Positions 53,764-62,884 of a stretch of DNA of 64,000 nt are shown here, one piece after another; position 1 is the stretch's first letter; each line of letters begins with the position of its first letter. The notes beneath the pieces are model-generated. The model saw only the letters and a list, made by a program, of their open reading frames with translations. It ran no database searches and was not told the DNA's origin. The position numbers were made by a program, and so were the translations under genes. Source of the DNA: Maribacter ulvicola (GTDB lineage Bacteria; Bacteroidota; Bacteroidia; Flavobacteriales; Flavobacteriaceae); contig NZ_FTMA01000001.1 of the NCBI RefSeq assembly GCF_900155985.1, forward strand, positions 248,001 to 312,000, written 5' to 3'.

Positions 53764-54762
53764 ATGTTAGAGAATATATCATTTGCAAATCCTGATTTCT
53801 TTTGGCTGTTCCTATTACTGCCATTAGCAATTGTGTGGTATATATTTAAACAAAAAGAGCAAACCGCATCATTACGCATATCTAGTATAAAAGGGTTTAG
53901 TTATCGTAGTATTTTACCTAAATTAAAACCTGCGTTGTTTATGCTACGCTTATTGGCATTAAGTGCAATCATCGTAGCCCTGGCAAGACCACAGACAGAA
54001 GATATTTCTACACGTTCAAAAACCACAAAGGGTATAGATATCGTCATGGCAATAGATGTTTCATCTAGTATGTTGGCAAGAGATTTAAAACCAAATAGGC
54101 TTTCTGCACTTAAAGATGTAGCAGCAGATTTTATTAAAAATAGGCCTAATGACCGTATCGGTATTGTTGCATATGCCGGGGAAGGATATACTAAAACACC
54201 TATAACTACAGACAAGGCCATTGTACTTAACGCACTTTCAGAAATTTCATACGGGCAATTAGAAGACGGTACCGCTATAGGTATGGGGCTTGCAACTTCT
54301 GTAAACCGTTTAAAGGATAGTAAGGCAAAAAGTAAAATTATCATCTTATTGACCGATGGTGTCAATAACTCTGGTTTTATTGAACCACAAACTGCATCTG
54401 ACCTAGCGCTAGAATTCGGAATTAAAACGTACACCATTGGCCTTGGCACTAATGGTAACGCCCTGACACCGGTTTCTTACAATGCGGATGGTTCTTTCAG
54501 ATTTGGCATGCGCCAGGTAGAAATAGACGAAGATTTGTTAAAAAGTATTGCAACTACAACCGGCGGTAGGTATTTTAGAGCAACGGACAACGAATCTCTA
54601 GAAGAAATCTATGATGAAATCAACAAACTAGAAAAAACCGAAGTAGAGGAATTTAAATACTACCGCTACGAAGAGAAATTTAGATTTTGGGTATTATTGG
54701 CTGGAGGATTGCTTTTACTTGAATGGATTTTAAGAAACACGCTTTTTAGAAGCTTTGTATAA
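53764..54762 (+). CDS. batA: BatA: vWA-domain membrane protein
   Basis: A 332-residue protein with N-terminal spans (FFWLFLLLPLAIVWYIFK, LFMLRLLALSAIIVALARPQ) and a periplasmic von Willebrand A domain. The MIDAS motif is AIDVSSSMLARDL, completed by the Thr in GQLEDGTAIG and the Asp in LLTDGVNNSG. A C-terminal span (WVLLAGGLLLLEWIL) follows. Bat proteins were named for aerotolerance in Bacteroides. The stop at 54762 is followed after 1 nt by the BatB ATG. Confidence 0.93.
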   Translation: MLENISFANPDFFWLFLLLPLAIVWYIFKQKEQTASLRISSIKGFSYRSILPKLKPALFMLRLLALSAIIVALARPQTEDISTRSKTTKGIDIVMAIDVSSSMLARDLKPNRLSALKDVAADFIKNRPNDRIGIVAYAGEGYTKTPITTDKAIVLNALSEISYGQLEDGTAIGMGLATSVNRLKDSKAKSKIIILLTDGVNNSGFIEPQTASDLALEFGIKTYTIGLGTNGNALTPVSYNADGSFRFGMRQVEIDEDLLKSIATTTGGRYFRATDNESLEEIYDEINKLEKTEVEEFKYYRYEEKFRFWVLLAGGLLLLEWILRNTLFRSFV

Positions 54763-54763
54763 T

Positions 54764-55810
54764 ATGATACAGTACGACGAAAAAATATATTTTTATTTAC
54801 TCTTTATCATTCCGGTGATAATAGTGCTGTTCCTTTTGTTATTGGTATGGAAAAAGAGAACACAAAAGAAATTTGCAGATGCTGAACTTTTAAAAAGGCT
54901 AACACCCAACCGTTCTTATAATAAAGGAGGGCTGAAATTGGTGGTTTTTATACTAGCCCTGGCTTTTTTGATTATAGGTTTGGTCAACCCAAAAATTGGA
55001 ACAAAATTAGAAACGGTAAAGCGAGAAGGAGTTGATATCGTATTTGCGGTAGATGTTAGCAAGAGTATGCTAGCGGAAGACATTGCACCTAATAGAATTG
55101 AGAAAGCTAAAAGATTGGTTTCTGAAATCATTAATCAATTGGCAAGTGACCGCATTGGTATTATTGCCTACGCAGGTCAAGCATATCCACAATTACCTAT
55201 TACTACAGATTACGGTGCTGCAAAAATGTTCTTACAAGGTATGAATACAGACATGCTTACGTCTCAAGGTACCGCTATTGATCAAGCCATTGAATTGGCT
55301 TCTACATATTATGACGATGTAGATCAGACCAACCGTGTGCTGTTCATAATCTCTGACGGCGAAGATCATTCTGAAGGTTCTACGCTAGACGCTGTAGAAG
55401 ATGCCGTTGATGAAGGTATCATTATTTATACAATTGGTGTTGGTAAAGAAAAAGGCGCCCCTATACCGATCAAAAGAAACGGAATTTTAGAAAGTCTGAA
55501 AAAAGACAGCCAAGGTGAAACCGTTATCACAAAATTAAACGAGAGTGTTCTGGTAGATATTGCAAGTGAGGGTAATGGGCAATATATAGATGGTTCTAAC
55601 ACAGATAACGCCGTAGAATTTATAAAAGAAGAATTGTTGAAAATGGACAAAAAGGAATTTGAAGCCAAACAATTCGCTGAATATAAAGATCAGTTTCAGT
55701 GGTTTATTGGAGCAGCATTGTTGCTTCTCTTTTTAGATATTTTTATCTTGGACCGCAAGACCAGCTGGTTAAAAAAACTCAATTTGTTCAATGAGAAAAG
55801 AAATGAATAA
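54764..55810 (+). CDS. batB: BatB: second vWA-domain membrane protein
   Basis: From ATG 54764 the protein has 348 residues. (A TTG at 54755 would extend it into BatA.) It has two N-terminal spans, a vWA domain with MIDAS AVDVSKSMLAED, TSQGTAIDQAIE and IISDGEDHSEGST, and a C-terminal span. It is a paralogue of BatA with the same topology; the two likely form a heteromeric complex driven by MoxR. It overlaps the BatC start by up to 20 nt. Confidence 0.92.
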   Translation: MIQYDEKIYFYLLFIIPVIIVLFLLLLVWKKRTQKKFADAELLKRLTPNRSYNKGGLKLVVFILALAFLIIGLVNPKIGTKLETVKREGVDIVFAVDVSKSMLAEDIAPNRIEKAKRLVSEIINQLASDRIGIIAYAGQAYPQLPITTDYGAAKMFLQGMNTDMLTSQGTAIDQAIELASTYYDDVDQTNRVLFIISDGEDHSEGSTLDAVEDAVDEGIIIYTIGVGKEKGAPIPIKRNGILESLKKDSQGETVITKLNESVLVDIASEGNGQYIDGSNTDNAVEFIKEELLKMDKKEFEAKQFAEYKDQFQWFIGAALLLLFLDIFILDRKTSWLKKLNLFNEKRNE

Positions 55811-56663
55811 AATAAGCACAGTAGCACTATTGTTTTTTGTTTGCTTGTCATCTTTTGCTCAAGAAGTTGATAAAAAAGAAAAAGAAAAGGCATTAAGGTC
55901 TTCTACAAACTATACTTGGGATGCCAATAAAGCATTATCAGAAGATAATTTTATTGCTGCAGAGGTAGATTATAGAAAGGCAATTTCTAAAAGCTCGGAT
56001 AATAGCGCGGCACCTTATAATTTAGGTAACGCCTATTACAAAAATGAAACCTATAACGAAGCTTTTGGTAGGTTTAAAGAAGCAGGAGAAGTTTCTACCT
56101 CTAAAGCTGACAAGCATAAAGCTTACCACAATATGGGTAATGTTTTTATGAAGCGTAAAGATTATGCAAAAGCGGTTGAAACTTATAAAGAAGCTCTACG
56201 TAATGATCCTTCCGATGAAGAAACCCGTTATAATTTAGCTTTGGCCAAAGAACTTTTGAAAAAAGATCAAGACGAGAACAAGCAAGACCAAGACGATAAG
56301 GACAAGGACAAAGACGACAAGGAAGAAAACAAAGACCAAGATCAAAAGGACGAAGGCGACAACGAGGACAAGAAAGATCAAGGCGAAGACGGTGATAAAG
56401 GCGACGAAGGCGATAAGGACGAAGAAAAGAAGGATCAAAACAAGGATGGCGAAGGGGACAATGAAGCTGATCAAAAGAAAAAACCGGAACAAGGAGAAGG
56501 TGATAACGAGCAGAATCAGCAACAACCTAAACCAAATCAGCTTTCTAAGCAACAGGTAGAAAATCTATTAAGAGCTATGCAAAATGCAGAGAAGAAAGTT
56601 CAAGATAAAATAGATGCCAAAAAGGTAAAAGGCGCTAAAATTAAAACCGAAAAAGATTGGTAG
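55791..56663 (+). CDS. batC: BatC: TPR protein with acidic/lysine-rich tail
   Basis: The 290 residues comprise a signal peptide (from Met5, MNKISTVALLFFVCLSSFAQ, which may be the true start at 55803). TPR repeats follow (about 45-155; SAAPYNLGNAYYKNETYNEA, HKAYHNMGNVFMKRKDYAKA, EEALRNDPSDEETRYNLALA-like). Next comes a long Asp/Glu/Lys/Gln-rich low-complexity stretch (about 160-245) and a basic C-terminus. It is probably a periplasmic scaffold of the Bat complex. Confidence 0.92.
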   Translation: MRKEMNKISTVALLFFVCLSSFAQEVDKKEKEKALRSSTNYTWDANKALSEDNFIAAEVDYRKAISKSSDNSAAPYNLGNAYYKNETYNEAFGRFKEAGEVSTSKADKHKAYHNMGNVFMKRKDYAKAVETYKEALRNDPSDEETRYNLALAKELLKKDQDENKQDQDDKDKDKDDKEENKDQDQKDEGDNEDKKDQGEDGDKGDEGDKDEEKKDQNKDGEGDNEADQKKKPEQGEGDNEQNQQQPKPNQLSKQQVENLLRAMQNAEKKVQDKIDAKKVKGAKIKTEKDW

Positions 56664-58447
56664 ACTTTAAATCCATAACAAAGCTTGGGTTCTTATTAAC
56701 CGTTTTTCTCTCATCGTTATTGATGCTGGGGCAGGATGATAATGCTGTTACTTTTGAAATGAAGCTGAGCAAACCAAAGCTTGGTCTAAACGAAAGGTTA
56801 CGAGTAGATTTTATCATGAACCGAGATGGCGATAATTTTAACCCACCAGATTTTGCCGGATTTAAAGTGATAATGGGCCCTTCTCAATCTATTAGTTCTT
56901 CTTGGATCAACGGTGTTAGAAGCTATTCCAAATCTTATTCATATACATTATCACCTACTGCAAAGGGTACATTTACCATAAAACAAGCTTCCATAGTTAT
57001 TAACGGTGAAACGTATAAATCAATAGCACAAGATATTGAAGTTACGTCCGCTGTAGATAAACCTAGCGATCAAATGACCGCAGATGATGTGGCAGATGAA
57101 AATTTACATTTAGTTGCCGAGATTTCAAAAACAAATCCGTATTTAAACGAGGCTATAACCGTAATTTACAAGTTATATGTTAGTCCTAATATTAGCGTAT
57201 CCAACTATCAACCTTTAGACAATCCTACCTACAATAACTTCTGGAGTCAAGATATTAAGGTAAACGGACTAAGTGCACAAAATGGCACATATAAAGGCAA
57301 GCCTTACCGTTATGCTATTTTAAAACGTGTTGTCCTTTACCCTCAAAAATCAGGAAAATTAGATATTGAGCCTCTTTCTCTTGATGTTACCGTAGATGTA
57401 CCTACTGGCAGACGAGATTTTTTTGGCCAGAGAATGTATGCCCAAACAAACAAAACAGTATCTGCAGGTAAAAGAACAATCCATGTAAAACCTTTACCAC
57501 TAGATAATCAACCTGCTAATTTTAATGGTGCCGTTGGAGATTTTGATTTTACCGTTACTACGAGCAAGACTAGCTTGAACGCATCAGAATCTTTACAAGC
57601 CACTATAGAGGTCAGTGGCAAAGGAAATTTAAAACTCTTTAAACTTCCTGAACTTGAATTACCTAGTGCGTTAGAAGTTTATGAACCGGAGTTTACAGAA
57701 GGTGTAAGAACTACTTTAGCTGGTATGCAAGGTAAGGTTAGCAATCAATACACCATTGTACCTTCGTTCAGGGGTAAATACCCAATAGCCCCTATCAGCT
57801 TTAGTTATTTTAACCCATCCACCGGAAAATATACCACTGTAACATCCAATGAAATAGTGATCAATGTTTTAGAAGGCCCATTGAGTGCATCATCCAACGC
57901 TAATACAACTCTAAATAGCAACAAACAATCTGTAGTAAGTAGCGGTAACGAATTTAATTTTTTAAAACTGAACCCTAACTTAACAAACAAATCTGTTTCT
58001 TATTTTTTTGGTTCCACATCATTTTACTTGTGGTTATTATGTCCGCTTTTGTTAATTCCTTTAGCTATTGTTTTTAGAAAGAAGAGAGATGCAATTGCTG
58101 GTGATATTGTTGGTAATAAAATTAGAAAAGCCAATAAACTTGCCCGTAAATATTTATCTGCTGCAAGAAAACAACTTGGTAACAAAGAGTCTTTCTATGT
58201 TGCTCTTGAACGAGCACTTCATAACTATTTAAAAGCAAAATTAAAGATCGAGACTTCTGAATTTAGCAAGGATAAAATTACAGAACTGCTAAAAGAAAGA
58301 GCAATTGACGATAGTACCATAGATAACTTTATAGCACTTCTTAAGAACTGTGAAGCAGCACGATACAGCCCATTCTCTGACGTACAAATGCAGACCGATT
58401 ATGATAAAGCGAGTGAGGTAATTTCTATAATGGATAAACAATTATAA
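56657..58447 (+). CDS. batD: BatD: large exported protein of the Bat operon
   Basis: The 596 residues have a signal peptide and repeated periplasmic beta domains (VTFEMKLSKPKLGLNERLRV, ISKTNPYLNEAITVIYKLYV, TTSKTSLNASESLQATIEVS). A membrane span (about 455-475) and a cytoplasmic C-terminal helical domain (ARKYLSAARKQLGNKESFYV) follow. The frame opens with TTG at 56657, overlapping the BatC stop by 7 nt. No in-frame ATG gives a signal peptide, so a TTG start is likely. Confidence 0.9.
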   Translation: MVDFKSITKLGFLLTVFLSSLLMLGQDDNAVTFEMKLSKPKLGLNERLRVDFIMNRDGDNFNPPDFAGFKVIMGPSQSISSSWINGVRSYSKSYSYTLSPTAKGTFTIKQASIVINGETYKSIAQDIEVTSAVDKPSDQMTADDVADENLHLVAEISKTNPYLNEAITVIYKLYVSPNISVSNYQPLDNPTYNNFWSQDIKVNGLSAQNGTYKGKPYRYAILKRVVLYPQKSGKLDIEPLSLDVTVDVPTGRRDFFGQRMYAQTNKTVSAGKRTIHVKPLPLDNQPANFNGAVGDFDFTVTTSKTSLNASESLQATIEVSGKGNLKLFKLPELELPSALEVYEPEFTEGVRTTLAGMQGKVSNQYTIVPSFRGKYPIAPISFSYFNPSTGKYTTVTSNEIVINVLEGPLSASSNANTTLNSNKQSVVSSGNEFNFLKLNPNLTNKSVSYFFGSTSFYLWLLCPLLLIPLAIVFRKKRDAIAGDIVGNKIRKANKLARKYLSAARKQLGNKESFYVALERALHNYLKAKLKIETSEFSKDKITELLKERAIDDSTIDNFIALLKNCEAARYSPFSDVQMQTDYDKASEVISIMDKQL

Positions 58448-58449
58448 GT

Positions 58450-59211
58450 ATGTTCAAAAAGCTAGCAACCATAATTAGCCTTTTTACGGTTCTTACTAGT
58501 ACCGCTCAGAACACCAAATTGTTTGAGCAGGCCACAGTAGCCTATAATGCCGGTGAATATGATAAAGCAATTACCTTTTATAATGATATACTTGACAAAG
58601 GAGAACATTCTTCCGCTTTGTATTATAACTTAGGTAATTCTTACTACAAGATTAATAAAATTGCCGAAAGCATTTACTTTTACGAAAAGGCATTATTACT
58701 ATCGCCTAACGATAAAGAAATTAAAACAAACCTTAGCTATGCTCAGAATATGACCATAGATGCCATTGATATTATGCCAGAAACGGGTTTATCAAAATTA
58801 TACAAAAACATAACGGGTAAATTAACTTTTGATGAATGGGCATATGTAGCCATTGGTTTTATGTTACTTTTTGTTCTTTTGTATATCTTATTTTATAATT
58901 CTAACTATGCTACAAGAAAACGATTATCTTTCATAGGAAGTCTATTAGCTTTGTTCTTTTCTGTAATATCTTTACTATTTGCATACATTCAACGTAAAGA
59001 TTTTATTGAACACCAACCCGCAATAATCTTTGCAGAGGAAAGCAGTATTAAATCTGAACCTAACAATACCGGCGCCGAAGCTTTTATCATACATGCAGGT
59101 ACTAAAGTAAATGTACTTGATCACCTTAATCAATGGAATAAAATTAAATTAGCAGATGGAAAAACAGGTTGGATTAAAAAAAATGACCTGAAACTGTTAA
59201 AAGATTTTTAG
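58450..59211 (+). CDS. batE: BatE: TPR plus SH3-type protein
   Basis: The 253 residues have a signal peptide, two TPR units (about 25-95; EQATVAYNAGEYDKAITFYN, SALYYNLGNSYYKINKIAES), two membrane spans (about 133-150 and 162-185) and a C-terminal bacterial SH3-like domain (TKVNVLDHLNQWNKIKLADG, WIKKNDLK). Two bases separate it from the batD stop. It is the last clear member of the Bat operon. Confidence 0.9.
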   Translation: MFKKLATIISLFTVLTSTAQNTKLFEQATVAYNAGEYDKAITFYNDILDKGEHSSALYYNLGNSYYKINKIAESIYFYEKALLLSPNDKEIKTNLSYAQNMTIDAIDIMPETGLSKLYKNITGKLTFDEWAYVAIGFMLLFVLLYILFYNSNYATRKRLSFIGSLLALFFSVISLLFAYIQRKDFIEHQPAIIFAEESSIKSEPNNTGAEAFIIHAGTKVNVLDHLNQWNKIKLADGKTGWIKKNDLKLLKDF

Positions 59212-59269
59212 CCATTTGTTAACAGTTTTTTACCGTATCCATAGTATCTTTATCGGCAGATTTCAATTT

Positions 59270-59563
59270 ATGAAAATTTTGACACGTATTATTTTATTGT
59301 TGTTATGGCTTTTTGCAGTGACTGCACCTAGCATTATAACCTTATGCGATGTCGATAACCCTATTGTTATTTCCAATTTAAATGAAGAGGAGCAAGAATC
59401 TGGAAAAAAATCAATTGGAGAGGAAAAATTTGTTAGAGAAAAAACTTTAGACTTTTCTCTTGTTGCAATCTTTGAAAATTCTATGGCCAATAAATTCAAT
59501 ATGGTAGGTTATCAAAACTTAACATTAGATGTCTTATCTCCGCCGCCTGATTTATTCAGTTAA
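59270..59563 (+). CDS. Small hypothetical protein with signal or anchor sequence
   Basis: ATG 59270 gives 97 residues. The N-terminus MKILTRIILLLLWLFAVTAP is a signal peptide or anchor; the rest is polar and acidic (NEEEQESGKKSIGEEKFVRE) and ends LDVLSPPPDLFS. No family recognised. It lies 58 nt after batE on the same strand and may belong to the operon's 3' end, or be separate. No terminator separates it clearly. Confidence 0.55.
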   Translation: MKILTRIILLLLWLFAVTAPSIITLCDVDNPIVISNLNEEEQESGKKSIGEEKFVREKTLDFSLVAIFENSMANKFNMVGYQNLTLDVLSPPPDLFS

Positions 59564-60147
59564 TTTATTTCTTCTTGAAAATTGTTTTCTATATCTAGAA
59601 CAATATTTAAGATAATTACCATAGAAGATAAATAAAGCTATAATACCAACAGAGTTGTTGAACTTAACTAGCTACACCGTATCTCGTTCACGTCACCTAT
59701 TCGTTACTTGATAGCTTAATATTTTATGAATATTTCTGCTATCGTTTTAAGAATTACAAGAGCTATAGCGTAGTAGATTTTATAATTTTCAACTAGCAAT
59801 CCTATTATTTTTTAAAATGACCCCACATTCAAATACCCTAATCATTTTTTACCATGAACCAATAAATCTGAAATGAATAAAAATGTAAAACTCTTAGGGT
59901 GTATTATTTGTTCAAGGTTTTAGAATTCTAGTTCCTAATTCTTACGCTATACGTAGCAAGTAAATATAAATTAACAACTCTATATCAAAAATCGCAATAA
60001 CTCTTTATACGTCGTTCAACACAACCTTTCTATGAATTTTTTAGATGAAACACTAGATACTATTACGCCTAAATCATAAAGAAATACAAGTAACATATCG
60101 ATTAAAAAAACATAAATCACTAACACTACATATTAATAAGAAAATTT
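59564..60147. other. 584-nt AT-rich gap with no recognised gene
   Basis: I see only a 14-codon ORF (MNFLDETLDTITPKS, near 60031) and weak inverted repeats such as GATAGC/GCTATC near 59710-59745. None has enough support to call a gene, RNA or promoter. Confidence 0.6.
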
Positions 60148-60777
60148 ATGAAAGCACATACAAAAGAAACCCAAGCAACAATGACTCCTTCAAAATCATT
60201 AGATTTTTTAAAGGAAGGAAATCAAAGATTTCAAAATAACCTAAAAGCCAATAGAAACCTTTTAGAACAAGTTAACGATACCAGTGAAGGTCAATTTCCA
60301 TTTGCAACCATCCTAAGCTGTATTGACTCTAGAGTATCTGCTGAATTAGTTTTTGACCAAGGTCTTGGCGATATTTTCAGTATTAGAATTGCTGGTAACT
60401 TCGTAAATGAAGATATCTTGGGCAGTATGGAATTTGGATGTAAACTTGCAGGCACAAAACTTATTGTCGTTTTAGGCCATACCAGTTGTGGTGCCATTAA
60501 AGGTGCGTGCGACCATGCAAGATTAGGAAACTTAACGGCTCTAATTAATAAAATAGAACCAGCTGTAGATGCAGTGAAAGAACCTAAAGATGAGAGTCTA
60601 AGAAATTCTAAAAACTTAGAATTCGTTGATAATGTATCTGCTGAAAATGTACTATTGACCATTGCCAATATTAGAGCTCAAAGCCCTGTATTGGCTGAAA
60701 TGGAAAATAATGGAGAGGTAATGATAGTAGGTGCCATGTACGACATATCAACAGGTTCTGTTGAGTTTTATAATTAA
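60148..60777 (+). CDS. Beta-class carbonic anhydrase
   Basis: It interconverts CO2 and bicarbonate. The 209 residues contain all beta-CA zinc and catalytic positions: Cys58, Asp60 and Arg62 (LSCIDSRVSAELVFDQ) and His111, Cys114 (LGHTSCGAIKGACDHA). There is no signal peptide, so it is cytoplasmic. The SulP transporter gene begins 161 nt later on the same strand, a pairing that suggests bicarbonate handling. A palindromic terminator-like hairpin lies between them, so co-transcription may be partial. Confidence 0.93.
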   Translation: MKAHTKETQATMTPSKSLDFLKEGNQRFQNNLKANRNLLEQVNDTSEGQFPFATILSCIDSRVSAELVFDQGLGDIFSIRIAGNFVNEDILGSMEFGCKLAGTKLIVVLGHTSCGAIKGACDHARLGNLTALINKIEPAVDAVKEPKDESLRNSKNLEFVDNVSAENVLLTIANIRAQSPVLAEMENNGEVMIVGAMYDISTGSVEFYN

Positions 60778-60798
60778 AATTACCTAAGAATAGTTAAT

Positions 60799-60824
60799 AA
60801 AACCGATGGTTAACCATCGGTTTT
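60799..60824 (+). terminator. Palindromic hairpin between carbonic anhydrase and SulP
   Basis: AAAACCGATGGTT / AACCATCGGTTTT is a perfect 26-nt palindrome, with four T and then ACATAAAA. It can act as a terminator or attenuator, but the T-run is short. Confidence 0.6.
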
Positions 60825-60938
60825 ACATAAAATTAAATGCATTAACTATTCTTGACCAACAAACAAGTTAATTCAGCGCGAATAGCATCAATAAATAACA
60901 ATTGATTTTATAACGTAGTAAATAAGTATTTTAAGAGT

Positions 60939-62813
60939 ATGAAGAATCTATTTTCAAATTTTAGGGGAGATTTATTTGGCGGTATTACTGCCGGTATTGT
61001 TGCTTTACCTTTAGCACTAGCTTTTGGTGTTAGCTCTGGCATGGGTCCAAGTGCCGGATTGTATGGTGCCATTTTTATTAGTTTTTTCGCTGCACTTTTT
61101 GGTGGAACAAATACACAGATCTCTGGACCAACTGCACCAATGACAGCCGTAAGTATGGTCGTCATAGCCGGTATAGTTGCAATGAACGATGGCAGCATGG
61201 AAAAAGCACTACCTGCAATATTAATAGTTTTCCTTTTAGCAGGATTAATGCAGATCGGGCTGGGCCTAATAGGAATAGGCAAGTATATTAGATACATTCC
61301 CTACCCTGTAGTATCTGGCTTTATGACCGCAATTGGTGTTATTATCCTTGTAACCCAAATTTTACCAGCAATAGGTTATTATCCAAAAGAGGACACAGAG
61401 TTTGTCAATAATTTCAAACCTATGGCAGAAGAAATTATATTGGATAATATCTTAAAAGAAGAGGCTGGCGAAGGCATTCTAGTTCTGGAAAACTTCAAGG
61501 AAACCATATCGCGGGCAGAAAAAATCACTGAGGCAGATATGATGAAAGAGGCACAAACCTTGGCAAAATCTGAAGCATCAGGAGTAATTGGTGCCATTAA
61601 AGTTTTACCGAGAGCCTTAAAAAATATTAATTGGCTAGAGCTTATTCTAGCACTCTCTACCATTATAATCATATATGGTTTCAAAAAAATTACGACCACA
61701 ATTCCAAGTGCGCTAGTAGCTCTAATTGCCGTGTCTGGTGTTGCCTATGGTTTCGGTTTAGATTATAGACCTATTGAACAAATACCTAGTGGTTTTCCTA
61801 TGCCTAATCTTGGGATTTTCACCCAATTTGAACTTGGCTCTGTAACACCTTATGTTTTTACCGCACTTACACTAGCATTACTAGGTGCCATAGATTCACT
61901 CTTAACATCTGTTGTTGCAGACAATATGACCAAAACAAAACATAAACCCAATAAAGAATTAGTAGGTCAAGGTATTGGTAATAGTATTGCTGCCATTTTT
62001 GGTGGTATACCAGGTGCAGGTGCTACCATACGTACCGTTGTCAATATTAATGCCGGTGGTAAAACAAAATTATCTGGTATGGTTGCCGGTATTCTTCTTC
62101 TAGTAATACTTTTAGCTCTTGGCCCTGTGGCATCTCAAATACCAGCGGCAGTTTTAGCAGGTATATTAGTAACCGTAGGTATTGGGGTTATGGACTACAA
62201 AGGATTAAAAGCTATTCCTAGTTTACCAAAAGATATGAGTTTAGGTCCTATAAAATTCAGTTCAGAAGTTATCATTATGATAGTAGTTCTTGTACTTTCT
62301 TCTGTATGGAATTTGGTATATGCAGTAGGTGTAGGTCTCGTAATTGCCTCATTAATGTTCATGAAAAAAATGGGTGACTTAACCGCCGAAAGATCAGATG
62401 TAAAATCTTTGGAGAAAGAAGTTAATTGGCCTGATGAAGCCGATTTTCCTTTGACTTTACAGGAAGAGGTATTTATCAAGCACTTAAAAGGGCCTTTATT
62501 CTTTGGCTCTACAAGTGAGTTTCAACAAATGGCAGACCAAATTCCAGAAACAGCATCTACCGTAATCATCAGAATGGGTAGAATGCAATATATGGATCAA
62601 TCTGGTTTGTACACCTTAGAAGATGTTTTAATCGGACTTAGAAAATCGGGTATAAACATTCTCTTTGTTGAAGTATTGAAACAACCTAGATATATGATGG
62701 AACGCGTTGGTGTTATACCAGACTTAATCCCTAATGAGCATATTTTCGATTCTTTTGATGAGTGTTTAACTTGGGTAAAGTCTAATGTGAAAGACAAATT
62801 CCCTACTATCTAA
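60939..62813 (+). CDS. SulP-family transporter (bicarbonate-type candidate) with STAS domain
   Basis: A 624-residue SLC26/SulP protein with 11-14 spans (VALPLALAFGVSSGMGPSAG, GTNTQISGPTAPMTAVSMVV, IPYPVVSGFMTAIGVIILVT). It has an unusual soluble insertion of about 80 residues (about 145-225) between spans and a C-terminal STAS domain (LFFGSTSEFQQMADQIPETA, RMGRMQYMDQSGLYTLEDVL). The adjacent carbonic anhydrase makes bicarbonate (BicA-like) the best guess; sulfate is not excluded. It differs from the SulP at 23307 in length and insertion. Confidence 0.88.
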   Translation: MKNLFSNFRGDLFGGITAGIVALPLALAFGVSSGMGPSAGLYGAIFISFFAALFGGTNTQISGPTAPMTAVSMVVIAGIVAMNDGSMEKALPAILIVFLLAGLMQIGLGLIGIGKYIRYIPYPVVSGFMTAIGVIILVTQILPAIGYYPKEDTEFVNNFKPMAEEIILDNILKEEAGEGILVLENFKETISRAEKITEADMMKEAQTLAKSEASGVIGAIKVLPRALKNINWLELILALSTIIIIYGFKKITTTIPSALVALIAVSGVAYGFGLDYRPIEQIPSGFPMPNLGIFTQFELGSVTPYVFTALTLALLGAIDSLLTSVVADNMTKTKHKPNKELVGQGIGNSIAAIFGGIPGAGATIRTVVNINAGGKTKLSGMVAGILLLVILLALGPVASQIPAAVLAGILVTVGIGVMDYKGLKAIPSLPKDMSLGPIKFSSEVIIMIVVLVLSSVWNLVYAVGVGLVIASLMFMKKMGDLTAERSDVKSLEKEVNWPDEADFPLTLQEEVFIKHLKGPLFFGSTSEFQQMADQIPETASTVIIRMGRMQYMDQSGLYTLEDVLIGLRKSGINILFVEVLKQPRYMMERVGVIPDLIPNEHIFDSFDECLTWVKSNVKDKFPTI

Positions 62814-62858
62814 GCTATCAAAACCTAGAAAAACATAACATACCTCTTTTAAAAGTTT

Positions 62859-62866
62859 TAACTTTG
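62859..62866 (+). promoter_or_regulatory. Candidate -7 element of pheS
   Basis: TAACTTTG matches TAnnTTTG, 18 nt before the ATG at 62885. No -33 TTG was found at the usual distance. Confidence 0.35.
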
Positions 62867-62884
62867 CCACTTTAATCAACATTC

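Noticed and set aside
54755-54763. TTG start for BatB inside BatA
   Set aside because: The ATG at 54764, one base after the BatA stop, is a better start and fits operon spacing.
56235-56552. Leu/Val/Phe-rich minus-strand frame and repeated GAC/AAG/GAA triplets
   Set aside because: This is the antisense of the acidic low-complexity tail of BatC. It is neither a satellite nor a CRISPR array, and the hydrophobic frame is a by-product.
59564-60147. Hidden gene or RNA in the 584-nt gap
   Set aside because: The only frame found is 14 codons, no tRNA-like cloverleaf or conserved motif is seen, and inverted repeats are short.
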